DNA of 64,000 bases from Pilaira anomala (Eukaryota > Mucoromycota > Mucoromycetes > Mucorales > Mucoraceae). The DNA is taken from contig JAIXMQ010000013.1 in the NCBI GenBank assembly GCA_025716855.1, positions 62,001-126,000 of the forward strand, in the 5' to 3' direction. The position numbers were made by a program, and so were the translations under genes. Shown one piece after another: positions 11,368 to 23,310 of the stretch (positions are counted from its first letter, which is position 1; each line of letters opens with the position of its first letter). The notes under the pieces are model-generated. The model saw only the letters and a program-made list of their open reading frames with translations. It was not told the origin of the DNA and did no database searches.

Positions 11368-12675
11368 ATGGCAAAGGCAGCTACTTTAGAAAAGCCCGTT
11401 GAAAATGGTGTAGAGGCTACTGTCGATGGTATGTAATGATAAAGTCAATTAGATATTCCGAAAATACTAATTTTCCTTTTTGTAATATAGAAACAGTCGA
11501 GTTCACTAAACTTATCAAAGATCTTAAAGCAAAGATCATTGACATGAAGAACCAATTAAAACCACTCAAGCAAAAGTAAGAGATACTCTCATTAACAAAA
11601 AAAAACGAAAAAGATAACTAAAAACTACAAATAGGATCGAGGAAAATCAAGTACAAACTTCAAAGGGTGTTTCCTTCCTTGAAGTGAAATATCAAGTTAT
11701 GCTTCAATATATTCTTGAACTTGCATACTTTGTTCACCTTAAAATTGCAGGAAAGCAAGTAGAAAATAACCCAGTAGTTGAATCACTTGTGGAACTTCGA
11801 GTTATTCTTGATAAAATGAAGCCTATTGAGAACAAACTTAAATATCAAATCGATAAATTAGTTAGAGCAGCTGTCGTTGATACAACTCAAAAGAATGAAA
11901 AGAAGGCTGCCATCAGTACATCAGAAGCTGTTGCTGCTGATCCTCTTGCATTCAAGCCTAACCCAATGAACTTGCTTAATAAGGATAACGATGAAGATGA
12001 AGATGAAGATGAAGATGATACCACAGACGCAGGCGTATATAGACCACCTAAACTTGCACCAGTTAACTATGATGAAAATGCTGGTAGAAAGAGTGGAAAG
12101 AAGGAAAGAGATGAAGCCCGTATGAAGGAGAAGGCATCAAGATCTCGTTTAATGAAAGATCTTATGACTGAAATGTCTGAAAATCCTGAAGAACACGGTG
12201 TCTTTGGTGGTGTAAATGAAGGTACAGGTTATGGTGATAAAATTGATAGTGTTATTGCCGAAAAGGATCGTTATGAAGAAGATAATTATGTTCGTCTTGC
12301 CGTCACTCGTAAGGAAAAGCAAAGATTGAACTCTAATAAGAAGATGAGATTCGAGAGTGAATTTGATGTAAGTGTCAATAATTGGATTATATTATATAGG
12401 TTATTAACATAAAAATATAGAACTTGAACGATTTCTCCAACTTGATTGGATTAGAAAATGTGGAAGAACAAGAGAATGAACGTTATCGTAATGTTCTTAA
12501 CCGTAAGAAACAAAAGAGTGAAGCTTATGAAGGTGGAAATAAACGTAGTAGAGAAGAGGATCAAGATAATGAAGATAACTTCAGTGGATTATTTAATGGT
12601 GAACGTAAAGGAAAGAACCAATTTAAAGCTGCTAAAAGTAGAAATGGTGGTAAATCAAAGAAAAGAAGATCATAG
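11368..12675 (+). CDS. LCP5: Lcp5/neuroguidin, Sas10/Utp3/C1D-family SSU processome protein
   Basis: Four exons: 11368-11428, 11491-11575, 11635-12367, 12421-12675, giving 377 aa (yeast Lcp5 is 357). The N-terminal 100 residues form the Sas10/Utp3/C1D helical region, with the typical GVSFLEVKYQ...MLQYILELAYF helix pair. An acidic run (DEDEDEDEDD, about residue 155) follows, then YRPPKLAPVNYD, the hallmark of neuroguidin/Lcp5, and a Lys/Arg-rich C-terminus. In the known family it binds U3 snoRNP and is needed for early cleavages of 18S rRNA precursor in the nucleolus. The start is the first ATG after a pyrimidine-rich leader. Neighbours are gene-poor on both sides. Confidence 0.92.
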
Positions 12676-13439
12676 AGTCTTTTCTTTTGTAATTAGATGT
12701 AGTTATTATAGTACAGTGAGAAATAAATGGTCAATTTTTTTTTTTTTTTTTTTTTTTTTATTGGCACATTTGAGAACTTTAGCTTTTATTAAATTGGAGC
12801 ATTTTATCAAAAAGAAATTTTATCTCGGCAGTAACTGATATGCCGTATAGAATAGCTGCAAAAAGCACAGAGCTAGCTAACACGGACGTTGTTGCAGGCT
12901 CCAGCTTTTCTTTCAGATAAAGTTTCTTCAGTCATTAGCTTTTCATGCTTCATCTTGATCTTCATATTCGTTTGGACATCTTGAAATTCTTTTCTCTTTG
13001 TGCGGGCAGTATGAGGTTAAACAGGTTTTGAGGATACGAGGAAGGAGCTGAGAGTTTTTCCGGTTGTGTAGCTTATATGTCGAATACGAACCGTCTGAGA
13101 CTTCTTGGTATAGCTGCTTCGCTATTCTGGTTGATACCTACGACGCGCGCCCGCTAAAATTCACAGAAATGAAAGATAATATAACAATGAGTGTCATTAA
13201 TATCGCTATATTTCCAGTTATTTAAGTCCCTCTATGAAGTCCATTTTTGCCTTTGTGCTATTTTCTTTTACAGTAAGATCAGAAAATATTGATTAGTTTG
13301 CAAGTTTAGAAACATAGTGCATTGTTGGTGCAATCTCTTGATATGAGAGGCCGATAAATCTAAGGGTACACCATACCCCTAACGCTACAGTCGAATGAGC
13401 ATTATAATATACATATCGAACCGATATGATCGCGGCTTA
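12676..13439. other. Intergenic DNA with no supported gene
   Basis: Starts with a T tract at about 12737-12759 that probably serves 3' end formation of LCP5. The rest has near-average GC for the window and only short interrupted frames on either strand, consistent with decayed coding DNA. No RNA gene was seen. Confidence 0.45.
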
Positions 13440-14030
13440 ATGTTGGAACTTTCAGACAGATTTCCCGAGGAAATCCCTACACAATGCGAGTATCCGGATT
13501 GTCATATCATTGTGGAAAGAAGATGGCGTGTTCTCTGGCAAAATATTTACAACGTTAGAAATCTCTAAATAAAGAATAGAGGATCTTGACTATAACATAT
13601 CTAACACCATAAATACTGTCTTGTTCAATTAGCTGGTTAAAAGAAAATCTGCAATTTTTAAAATTCAACAGAGATTCATTAGTACAGAACCCGCAACGGC
13701 TCTATTGTGGAGGGCCTTGGCAAATGAAAGGAAATAGCAAGATAGACCAGCTATTACAGACTATCAACGACTTTGAAAAAAGTGGCAAATGCAGACATGT
13801 AGACATACTTCTAGCAGCTTTCATAACTTTGTTTGAATAATTAGAAATTTTAAAAATAAGCAGGATGCAACACTTCAACCAACTGTAAAATTAAAATGTT
13901 TATGATCTTGCAAATAAAGTGGCACACAAGCACGAGAATTAGGCACTACATGAAAGGAAATAGCAGGATATGTCAGTTATTACAGACCTTCAACAACTTT
14001 GAGCAAAAACGACCAATGTAGTTGTGTAGA
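13440..14030 (+). pseudogene. Decayed gene with an internally duplicated coding segment
   Basis: An ATG frame at 13440-13568 (42 codons) includes CEYPDC and a tryptophan-rich RRWRVLWQNIY segment. A second frame at 13724-13840 reads MKGNSKIDQLLQTINDFE and ends after CRHVDILLAAF. A diverged copy of that second segment occurs at about 13950-14025 (MKGNSRICQLLQTFNNFE), with several synonymous changes, so the frame was probably once coding. The copies are 226 bp apart. Stops and frame changes interrupt everything. The family is unknown. A repeated gene family or transposon-derived protein is likely. Confidence 0.4.
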
Positions 14031-15298
14031 GGTAATCTTGGCTTCAGAAGTAGTATATGACAGGTCGAAAATGAAAATTTTGCATCCATGATTATCCAAT
14101 CAAAGCCTACTTCGCCACAACCATCCAAACATGCACCAACCCTACTTTCACGTTTCCGTAGTTTATTCCACTTTCTTTATTTTTACTTTGATATACTTAT
14201 TCATAACATTGCCTAAAACAACAAATTAGTATACCAATAATTGAATCCATTCCTATATTTTGACTAACTACTGTGGAACGAGTAAAACAGTCAGTCTAAA
14301 CATCTCGGCTAAAAGCTGATAATAATCAGCTAAAATTTGGTACACATCGCATATTACGAAGAAGCGACAGATTCATGTGTAATTCAGAACTTCTGGGCTC
14401 TTGTAAAGAGCAAGATGAAGCGTAAAAAGATAATGACTGAGGAAAATTTATCTCAAAAAAGTGCTGATACCTTCCCGTGTTAGCTAGCTCCGCGCTTCTT
14501 GCAGCCATTTTAAGCGGCATATTACCAAAGCTATTTTTCCATTGAATCAATTTGAAAGTTAATGATGACCAACTATCTTTCTCAGTGTTATATCCTCATG
14601 AAAAAAAAAGTGGATATTTATGAACAAATGCTTATAACATTGCCCTTTTTATTTTAATGAATACAACTCTATACATCCAACAACAAACAAGATTTTACGT
14701 GTACGTGTATTGGCTTTTGCAACTATTCATATAAACAAATATGTAAATTACTTGTGATAATCTATCCTATGTATAAAACAATCAATTGATATTACTGCTA
14801 CTCTGCCTTCTTTGCTTTCTGACAAAGTGAAGTAGAGTTTAGTTACTAATCTATTAAGTGGAAGTTTCAAATTTGTTTTATAAAACTAAGTTATGTTTCC
14901 ATCAGATAACACAATTGATTTGTGTTCCAAGCCAAAGAGATCACATTTCAGTCGTTTTTTTATTATTTGTTCGCATAATGTGATGCTCCATGTTCAACAT
15001 AAATAAAATATCGTGTAATGATCATACTATCCAATACTTGCAAAACCTGTAAGATACACAAGAAGATCGTAAAAAATATGGTTGCAAATTGTGTTGCTTG
15101 GAGTATTTCAAAAGCTGAAATAGTAGGTCAAGGATGAGTGTAAAAGATTGGTTTATTTATATAGGCCAGGACTGTAAATAAAGGAGTTAATGGCTGCGGT
15201 ATTTAGGATTGGCCATAATGATACGCGTGATAAGGTTCATATCGACGGCACGAGAACAATAAAACAAGAGCTGGTCATATAATCCTCTTTTCCTCTTC
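14031..15298. other. Intergenic DNA, nothing recognised
   Basis: Only short frames are present (a 74-codon minus frame at 14326-14550 has no supporting start context or homology). The last 100 bp before 15299 presumably contain the promoter of the small gene that follows. Confidence 0.4.
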
Positions 15299-15851
15299 AT
15301 GTCCAACTATCGTCAGAATTACTTGTTGCCTTCGTTACCACCACAACCACTATTATTTTCACCATTACCACAACCACAACCTCATTTACATTTCCAATCG
15401 CCCGGGTTTCATCCTCATTACCATTATGCACCGCTAATACTGCCAGTGCCAAAATTTCATATACCAACACATGTTATTCAACAGCAGCAATATCATCAAT
15501 ACCAAGCCAACCTACAAAGGCAATCAAGCAATAATGCATATCAGCAACACAATTCCAGAAGAATAGTTACAAATGATAAAAAGAAGGAAGTTATGTCAGA
15601 AGATATTCCCAAAAAAGTGATGGTCAGTGGTAATAATAAAACGAGCCGCAAAAAATCATTTTCTCTTGCGCGTTGTGTCAAATCATCAAAAAATTGGTAC
15701 ATAGAAAAAAAAAAGTTCACATTTCACTGGATCGAATTATCTGATTAAACTTTTATATAGGGTCGCTGAAACGTTTTGCTTTTGTCTTATAGATGATAAT
15801 AGTAAACTTATTGATATGAGCAGTACGCAAATACACGCGAAAGATACTTAA
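15299..15851 (+). CDS. Hypothetical low-complexity protein (Pro/Gln/His-rich)
   Basis: The ATG at 15299 opens a frame whose first 85 residues are rich in Pro, Gln, Leu, His and Tyr (LPSLPPQPLLFSPLPQPQP), followed by a basic segment (TSRKKSFSLARCVKSSKNW). Read without splicing it ends at 15748 (149 aa). A GT-AG intron of ordinary size for this genome, 15697-15760, would splice TG|G and extend in frame to a TAA at 15849-15851 (162 aa). I prefer the spliced model because the exon 2 frame is open and the phase fits. No domain is recognised. The protein is probably intrinsically disordered, and expression is unproven. Confidence 0.45.
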
Positions 15852-15932
15852 AAAAAACGCAAGAATTAAAATAATAAATGAATTTTTTTTATTAAAAAAA
15901 TGGCTTTTTGTAGACATGGTCGTACGATGCGC

Positions 15933-16705
15933 TTAGAAAACAAGAGCAGCACCCTTGGTCTTCTTATCACCACCTAATTCGAAGTGCTTACATCTCTTGA
16001 TAGCGAGTTGCATCTTGTACTTACAGGCTATTTAAAAAAAATCCAGAAATAATAAATATACTATGAATAAAATATTATTTTACAAATATATATCTTTATC
16101 ACTTACCGGTACATTCAAGACGGAGAACAATCTTCTTGGTAGTCTTGGCTTTCTTGTGGAAAACGGGCTTGGTTTGACCACCATAACCGGCTTGCTTACG
16201 GTCATAACGTCTCTTACCTTGAGCGAACAAAGAAGCCTTACCAGCCTTGTATTGGGTAACCTTGTGAGGAGTGTGCTTTCTACACTTGGAGCCCTTGCAG
16301 TAGGTGTTACGGGTCTTGGGAATGTTGACCTAAAGAAGAGTAAATATTAATTCGTGTCTTTTTTGTTTTTAAGAATAAGAAAGAAAGCATTCATTCATCT
16401 TTTTGCCTTTCCGACCCCTTTCTTAATTCGCGCATTCCAATACTGAAAAATGAAAAAGTTTTTGTTTTTCCTCTTCTATTCTGTTCTAATGTCGCTCGTT
16501 GATTTTTTATTTTCCAAAAGTTGACATTGATATCACTTTATATGGAAACTATTTGAGCGTATAATATTAACATGGTCCAAAAAAAAAGTTTTTTCCTTTT
16601 CTTTTGCTGTCGTATCCATTGTTGTCGTTGCGATAGGGAGGAAGGAAAATTGATGAAGGGATGCTATCCAAATTATATCTCTATGGATGGATGAATACCT
16701 ACCAT
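15933..16705 (-). CDS. RPL42: 60S ribosomal protein eL42 (L36a/L44)
   Basis: Three exons on the minus strand: 16705-16703 (only the ATG), 16329-16107 and 16027-15933. The product is 106 aa, the same as yeast Rpl42. Diagnostic segments are [49 protein letters not shown] and [16 protein letters not shown]. The protein binds near the 60S E site and carries a zinc-ribbon Cys pattern. Interrupting the gene directly after the start codon, with a long first intron (373 nt against about 50-80 elsewhere), is common in fungal ribosomal protein genes. I inspected the first intron for snoRNA boxes and saw none. Confidence 0.95.
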
Positions 16706-17520
16706 GTTTAATTCAACTGTATGCCAAAAGAGAAGGATCTATCCTAGTCCCTATCCATTTCTATACTTAAACCCTCTGGTTCATAATTCTTGATGGATCC
16801 GGTCCGGGATTTGATCGGACAACAAGAAGTTCTTGATCTGGGTGTGAACTCTGACATCAAGAAAACTGGCAGTAATGAGTTGACAACTAATTGAGGGCTG
16901 ATTGTCACTGGAGCTCGCATTAACCACACACTTGATTGTTACTGTTTTTTTCTTTGCAAGCTACAAGCAAACCTCATTATTAATCTCTATTTTTTTTCAC
17001 TTTCACTTTCTTTCTTTTTTTTTTCAGTTAAAAACTCCTTGCCACCTTCTTTGATCACGTCCGTTATTCCGACAAGAGGTTTTTTAAAAAAAAAAAAATT
17101 ACTTTAAAACCTGCGTAGTAGTTATCAATGATAAGTCATATCAAAGCTCTAATAACTTTATTAGAAGTATGCGATTCATTGTCTAATAGATCTCAAAAGT
17201 GAATACCCTTTTATATGCAGACCGCGTGTATTGGATAACCTCCCGAACCCGTTAGGTCGAAATGGTCGAAGTTATAGAAATTTGTGTGGGGTATATTACT
17301 CTGCGTCAAGAATTTACATCATAGGCTTCCAAAAAAAATAGGCTAAATTTTCGAAAACGAAGGTGGTTCAAACATCAATTACTCTTTCTTGCGTTTGCTT
17401 ACTTAATAATTAACAATATTTCATATAGAATCGGTTCTTTACAATAATAAACTGATACATAAAGTGAAAATTACGACACATAAGAAAGAATACACGAAAT
17501 AAAAATTTATACTTTCAACC
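16706..17520. other. Upstream region of RPL42, no gene
   Basis: Contains the RPL42 5' region, with pyrimidine-rich tracts around 16940-17030 on the plus strand. A 61-codon minus frame at 16744-16929 lies in the likely 5' UTR or promoter and has no homology. The last 100 bp lead into the F-box relic. Confidence 0.5.
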
Positions 17521-19009
17521 ATGTCAACATTACTTTTCGAAATTTTAACACTGACATTCAGCTATTTAAAAACGGCCGATCTACTACAATGTCAACTCAC
17601 CAATAAAGAATGTTATCAAGCTTATGTTGATTTTTTGTATTCCGAGTTAGAGATAAATCCGAGTGAAGGATCCCGTCTATTTGGCCACACAATATCAAAT
17701 TCATCGGACCTGGGCGCCCGACTTAAGATTTATTCAGACCCGACAGTTATTCATGATTTATTAAACAAACTCATTCGACACTGTCCCAACCTTTTAAAGA
17801 TATACAGCCAAACACAAGACTATTCATTTTGGTATCGAATATCTCATACGGCCTCTCGGGGTCATTATCGCTTGGAGTTTTTACCATAGGATAGTTCCTG
17901 GAATATAAAAGCTTATATTTACACTGCTCTACATTTTAAAGTATCTTTAACACAATTACGCATAAATGATGAATACTGTATTATTGAAACCGCGACTTAA
18001 ATAGGCTTGAAATATATCAAGAGTTGCTCGAATTCAAGAAAATTCAGACTGTTGAACTATTTTACCAATCCAATAAGCAATTAAGTTGTTTCAACACACT
18101 GATCGACAATTGTCCACATTTGAAAGAAGTTGATATTAGATTCGTTTCTGCAGAACAACAAAGAATGGTAATAAAGTTTGAAAAATTATCAATTTCTCCA
18201 CGTTCTAATATTCGAAAACTTCAATGTAACTGCCACACAATAAGCACCGAAAAACGAAAACAGTATATTGTGCACAAGTTTCCCAATCTCCAAAGCCGAA
18301 GAAATTGCACCAAGAAGCTATCCTTCTAATGCTTTAATCGACTTTTTACACTTTGTAACAGCCATACCAGAGTTCGAGATAGATATGACATTAAGATACA
18401 AATGTTGTGACGGAGCTCATAAATATAAAAGACATCTACAGAGATATTTTTGTTTCCTTCGCTGGTAGCGAACCCAACGTTGATGGGCCGATGTTAAAGC
18501 TTACAGCGACCACTTTCTTATCATACGTCTCCAGACGATCTTGTTGTTCCTGAAGCGGCAAGCGTACAAAATTGAATGTTAAAGATGTTGATTTTGAAGA
18601 CAAGGATCCAATCGAATTTCTTTAGCTTGCCTCCCTGAAACTTCCTAGTATTAAGCAGTTTGATGGTGATGACTTCGGCGCCTACGGTGCTATAATCATT
18701 GTTACAAAAAAAACACGATTAGATCTGTTAACATGGAGATGTAATTCTCTATTCGATAATAATTTGACAGCTTATATCAGACTGAAAACAATGAATCGTC
18801 GCTCAAAGTTTTATATCGGTAATACAACCTATCTATTTCCTACAAATGCCAAACACTACAAACTTGCAGTAGAAGATGGTTTGTTATGCTTTGATATTAC
18901 TTGCGAAGCCTTGACTGAACTTAGAATTACTACAAAATCCTCTCCATCCCTTAAGCTTAGGTGGATTTTTAATGTATTTTATATATCCAGTTCGAATGAA
19001 CCAAAGTAA
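17521..19009 (+). pseudogene. F-box/leucine-rich-repeat gene, degenerate
   Basis: Begins with an intact F-box-like N-terminus (LLFEILTLTFSYLKTADLLQ, then CQLTNKECYQ) and stays open to a TAG at 17887-17889. Coding similarity continues in other frames: 18024-18329 (IDNCPHLKEVDIRF, an LRR-type segment), 18268-18468, and about 18570-19009 (LKLPSIKQFDGDDFGAY; ALTELRITTKSSPSLK). At least three frame changes and several stops separate the blocks, and no splice sites rescue them. Intact relatives in Mucorales-type genomes are F-box proteins of about 450-500 aa that recruit substrates to SCF ubiquitin ligases. The 122-codon first block could still give a truncated F-box peptide, but decay is the simpler reading. 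Confidence 0.8.
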
Positions 19010-20278
19010 TAGAAACATATAGAAAGTTTTTTTATGATATTGTTTTACACATTCCTACACTTTTCAATCTATATGTTAAGCATTTTTAGCTGAGCAAATC
19101 CCATTACAAAATTGCTAGACATTTAATCAATAACTATATAATACACGATGATAGGCAAAAGAGTGTTTTGATAATTATTTTAGTATTTTTTAATCACACG
19201 AAATCTTTCGTTTTCTACAACAATAAATGATCTTTTCTTTTCTTTTTCTGTCAAATATGTACCATTATAATAAACAACTTAGATACACTGGCATGCTTTC
19301 ATGCACTTTGGTAAACAAAAGTTGGCTTATCTTATTTTTAGGTAAGCAACTGCTAGTATATTGAAGTATATCTTCTATATCAAAAATTTTCTTTTATAAG
19401 ACAGAAGTATGTATAGACTATAAAAATATAAAAAATAGATTTTTATGACAACAAACGGCAGTTTGCTTTTATTTATATTCTAGATCAAAAATAAAGTATC
19501 TTTTGTATATAGATGCAGCAACCTGCATTTGATTTATAAGTTTTATATCTATTTCGTATTCTGATACTCAACACTAAAAAGCGTGATTGCTTATTTGTTG
19601 TCACGATGAAATAATTTCTTATATATTTTAGAAAGATTATACTTTTTTCAATAGGTCCCGCTGGCTTAAACAATAAGTTAGCGGTGTAACATGAAGAAAC
19701 TAGACAATACCCACTGCTTCCAGTTGAAGATTTTTTCTCGGAACTGTATCCGTAATTTTCTGTGTTATCTTATGATACTTCCGCAATTTAGGACAAGAAG
19801 AGTTGAAATGAAAGCTTCTTCACTTCTACCACTACTCCTTTTTTTTTTCTGTGCCCTGAGTATACATAAATCATAAACTTGACAAATCATGTTTCTTCCG
19901 TGATCATTTACAACTCAGAAGTCTGCCGTTTTTTGAATGACAGTTTTGTATCAAGTGTGAAAAAATGCATATAGATTTGATAAAGAGTATTTATTATGTT
20001 TACTATCACACATTTTGTTTGTCTTGCAGAGTATATAAAAAAAAAGAAAAAGTTTAAAAAGAGAGTAAAAAAATAAAAAAAATGCAAATAACCAACCTAT
20101 TTATTTACAATATACTTGTTATCATGTGAGCATTATTTAATAAAGACTTTGGAAAAAGTGTAAATTATGTGATACAAATAATAAGTGTAACAGCGAGCTG
20201 GAAAAAAAAAATATTTATAAAATATCTCCTTTTTTCAAAAAAAAAAAAAAAAAAAATTGATCCTTTTACTTTCATATC
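19010..20278. other. AT-rich intergenic DNA
   Basis: No supported gene. Two opposite short frames near 19485-19876 lack homology. Long A-rich tracts at about 20037-20080 and 20239-20256 precede the next gene and likely belong to its promoter or leader. Confidence 0.5.
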
Positions 20279-21955
20279 ATGTTTCAACGACGTATTCAAC
20301 TTGCTACAGACGAGCCTTCGCGGTGGTCTATTCCTTGCTGTAGTAGCTTTCGTAGTCGAGGTATTCAGTTATCTGAAGACTCTGATCACGAAGAAGAAGA
20401 ACAAGAGCAACAACAACAGTCTCTCGCTCCATTTCGTATTGAATCAACTTCTTTTTTACAACATTCCTCTAATCTCTCACGTAACCCTTTTGCTCGAGTA
20501 GAAGATATATCACCAAAGGCTATCTTTACTCCACAGGTAGAAACACAAACAGGGGTAAAAATAGATAAAATTGTATGATTTTTTTTCGGTGAATTTACTC
20601 ACATCAATTATATTTATATAGCGTACAGAAGAACTGGTGGATGTGAATCGAAACAAGTATGAAAATGAACCTGATTGGACAGAAATTCATGAAGAAGAAG
20701 AAGAGGAGGAGGATATTGTCGTCGCACTACCTACTTTAACTAAAAGACAAGATACAAAGGAAGATGGAAATGTAGTAGAAGAGGTAGAGGTAGAGGAACA
20801 GGGACAAGAAGAAGAACAAGAGGAAGAGGAAGAGGAAGAAGAAGAAGAAATACCTAAAAAGGAAGAAAAAATACCACAAATTGAAAAGGAAGTATTACAC
20901 TTGTTACCATTACCTCAACTATCCAATGAATTTCCACCTGCAATGATCCATAAAAAGCCCTCGTTCGAAAAATCCATGTATGGTGAAGCACCTCTCATGT
21001 CAACCACGACTAGACCCAATAATAATCGAATTTCAAGATTCTCAATGACAGAAGAAGATTTTTTAGCTTTAAAGAGACAAGAAGAAACAAAGAATAATAT
21101 AAGACCGTTAGTAGTAAAAACTATGTCCTCTCCAATGAAAGAAATGACAGTACTATCAGGAAAAGAAATCACAGCATCACCAGTAGAAATGGCTCCTGCA
21201 TCTACCAAAAACGAATTTAAAAAAATAATGGATCCTCTCTCTATACCCGAAGACTCTACTACTACTAGTAAACAAGTTACACAACGAAGATCCTCTATTG
21301 CACAATCCATACTTGGTGATAAACTTGATGATTTTACTGAAAAACTTGCCTTTATAAAGAAGAACATCATTATGAATATAGATTCTGATGATGATGAAGA
21401 GGAGGCAGATAATGCAGAACAAACATTAAAGAAAATTGCTTCTTTAAAACCAGAGCAATCTACATCATCTGTCCCCACGTAAGTAGAGTTATTCAGTACC
21501 TTTTCCCTTATGTACATTTAAATGTATATTTAATAAAGTCGTCATAACTAGTGAAATCCCGAGACCTTTACATCGAAGAACTAGTTCATTAATGGATGTA
21601 GCTCCTACACTTGCTAGGTTTATACATCAAATTGGTGGTAATTATTATTATTTTAAGAGTCTATATATATCTTTTGTGTACTCTTTCCTCATTACAATTA
21701 TATTATAATATAGCTGGTCCAGACAATTCTACTCCTCGAGAAGGAGAAGAGGAGGATGAAGACGAAGAATTATTTGATTTTACTAAAGTGATTGAAATTG
21801 GAAAAAATGTAAGAACTTTCGGTGAAGGGTTTGTAGGAAATGGTATTCGTATGTTCAATGACGTTGCCACAAGAATCAAAACTTCCGCAGAAGAAGAAGC
21901 AGATGGAGAAAAAGAATCAGAACCTGAGAATTGGATTAATGATTCTTATATTTAA
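20279..21955 (+). CDS. Hypothetical acidic, disordered protein
   Basis: Four exons: 20279-20554, 20622-21478, 21552-21637, 21714-21955, closing in frame to 486 aa. An in-frame alternative donor at 20537 would remove six residues. The N-terminus is basic (MFQRRIQLATDEPSRW). The middle has long Glu runs ([21 protein letters not shown]) and Ser/Thr-rich stretches, including SRFSMTEEDFLAL and RRSSIAQSILGDKLDDF. The C-terminus has a more ordered segment (DFTKVIEIGKNVRTFGEGF, GIRMFNDVATRI) that may be an amphipathic helix. I recognise no family. Repeated RxxS sites suggest phosphorylation. The gene ends 33 bp from the TLC-domain gene, with which it converges. Confidence 0.7.
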
Positions 21956-21988
21956 TAATAATAAACTACTACTACTAGCAAAAAAAAA

Positions 21989-22831
21989 CTATATAGTATA
22001 AACTCTGTCCAAGAATGAATGCTTTGGTCTTCTTCTCCTTCCTGATAAGATGGAAATAGGTGGGTTGGACTTGTAGAATAAGGCCCAATGAATAGAATAT
22101 TTCTTCAGTTGTTGAGTAAGAATACCTGTAATATGTATATACATTAGTGCCCACATTTACTTTTGAGCAAAAATTGTGAGAGTAAAAAACTTACCATAGA
22201 ACCGGTACAGATTTAACGCAAATATAGATAAAGTAACCAACCATAATGTTTCCAGTCGATGCCTTTGCTGTAATGCCACAATTATATAAGCATGAAATAC
22301 TAAGTTTAAGGCAAAAAATGTAGAAGCAAACAAAAGATCACATCTCCATCTTTCTCTGAATGAGCCTAACGCTAGTAACAGTGTAGGTAACTCCAAAATG
22401 CCAGTTGTGCTGAAGAAAGAAGAAGATTTTGACTGAAGTAGCCAAAATAAGATACAGATGTACAATGAGTGGTGAACCCAGCTAGTGAGTAATGTAATTC
22501 TATTTTTGTAATAAATGGACCCCAAAGCCAAATCCAATATCAAGTAACTGATGAAAAAGCAAACGATGGTTGTATGACAATTTGAATCTGTACCTAATTG
22601 ATCCATATTCCATCCTGATTTCCAGAATGAAATAAAGTATGGAATAGAAGCCATGGTATATACTAGACTGCTGGCAAATGTAAGGATCCGACTGATCTGC
22701 TTATCTGATTTGGTAAAGCCACTCTTGATACAGTAAAAGAAGAAGCAGGTCAAACCACTGAAGCTTACTAAAAACGATATAGGCACAATAGGTTGACAGA
22801 ATACTTGTCCTAGTGTGAGTTTTATTTCCAT
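21989..22831 (-). CDS. TLC-domain integral membrane protein (TLCD/TMEM56-like)
   Basis: Two exons on the minus strand, 22831-22195 and 22125-21989, giving 257 aa. The protein has about six or seven hydrophobic segments. The central SWVHHSLYI motif, with two adjacent His, plus an acidic-hydrophobic helix before it (YLILDLALGSIYY), is typical of the TRAM-LAG1-CLN8 fold. A later helix contains FALNLVFHAYIIV. The short C-terminal tail is basic (GRRRRPK), as expected on the cytosolic side. Family members act in lipid or ceramide metabolism and membrane lipid sensing. The longer Lag1 signature of ceramide synthases was not seen, so a non-synthase TLC protein is more likely. Without the intron the frame would run past a GTAAGT donor to a premature stop at 22157. 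Confidence 0.8.
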
Positions 22832-23310
22832 TTCAAAAAGTTTTTTTTCTTATCTGAGTAAAACATCCTATTTTTTTATTGACTCTTATATAAATAGTGG
22901 CATCATATCGTAATATGGGGGTTTATGCATAAAGTAGTTTTTTATTGACAGTAGATTCATCGGAAATCAGGAGATATATTTTAGCAACATTATTATACAA
23001 CAAAAGTAGGGAGATGCATTAACTTACACGGTTTTGCAAGTGGCGAGAACAGAAAAGCAATGGTATTTAGATAAAATGTTTATTAAATAAAAGCTCTAGT
23101 CTGCTTTCATGCGAAAGTTGTTCTGCATTTTAATGCAAGTAGAAGGTTAAGCACGCAGCGGTTTATTTTATTTTTTGCTGTGAAATAAAATGCGATAAAA
23201 TAAAGACTAATTGATTTTCACCCTTTGCTCCAAAAAGCCACATACGTATATATCCCTTTAGTTTTATGCTCAAAAAAATACTCCTTTGTGGCCAACTTTT
23301 TATTTATTTA
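22832..23310. other. Intergenic, no gene seen
   Basis: Between the TLC gene start and the molybdenum-cofactor gene stop (both minus strand). It holds the TLC promoter and the 3' region of the next gene. AT-rich, nothing recognisable. Confidence 0.5.

Noticed and set aside
16330..16702. snoRNA in RPL42 intron 1
   Set aside because: A box C-like GTGATAT was seen, but no matching box D or terminal stem; no H/ACA layout either.
16744..16929. 61-codon minus frame upstream of RPL42
   Set aside because: Lies in the RPL42 promoter or leader, with no similarity; the RPL42 start is fixed by the ATG-intron structure.
20915..21517. 200-codon minus frame opposite the acidic protein
   Set aside because: Antisense shadow of the Glu/Ser-rich exon 2, giving Ser/Phe-rich junk. 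The plus-strand model has introns that close in frame.
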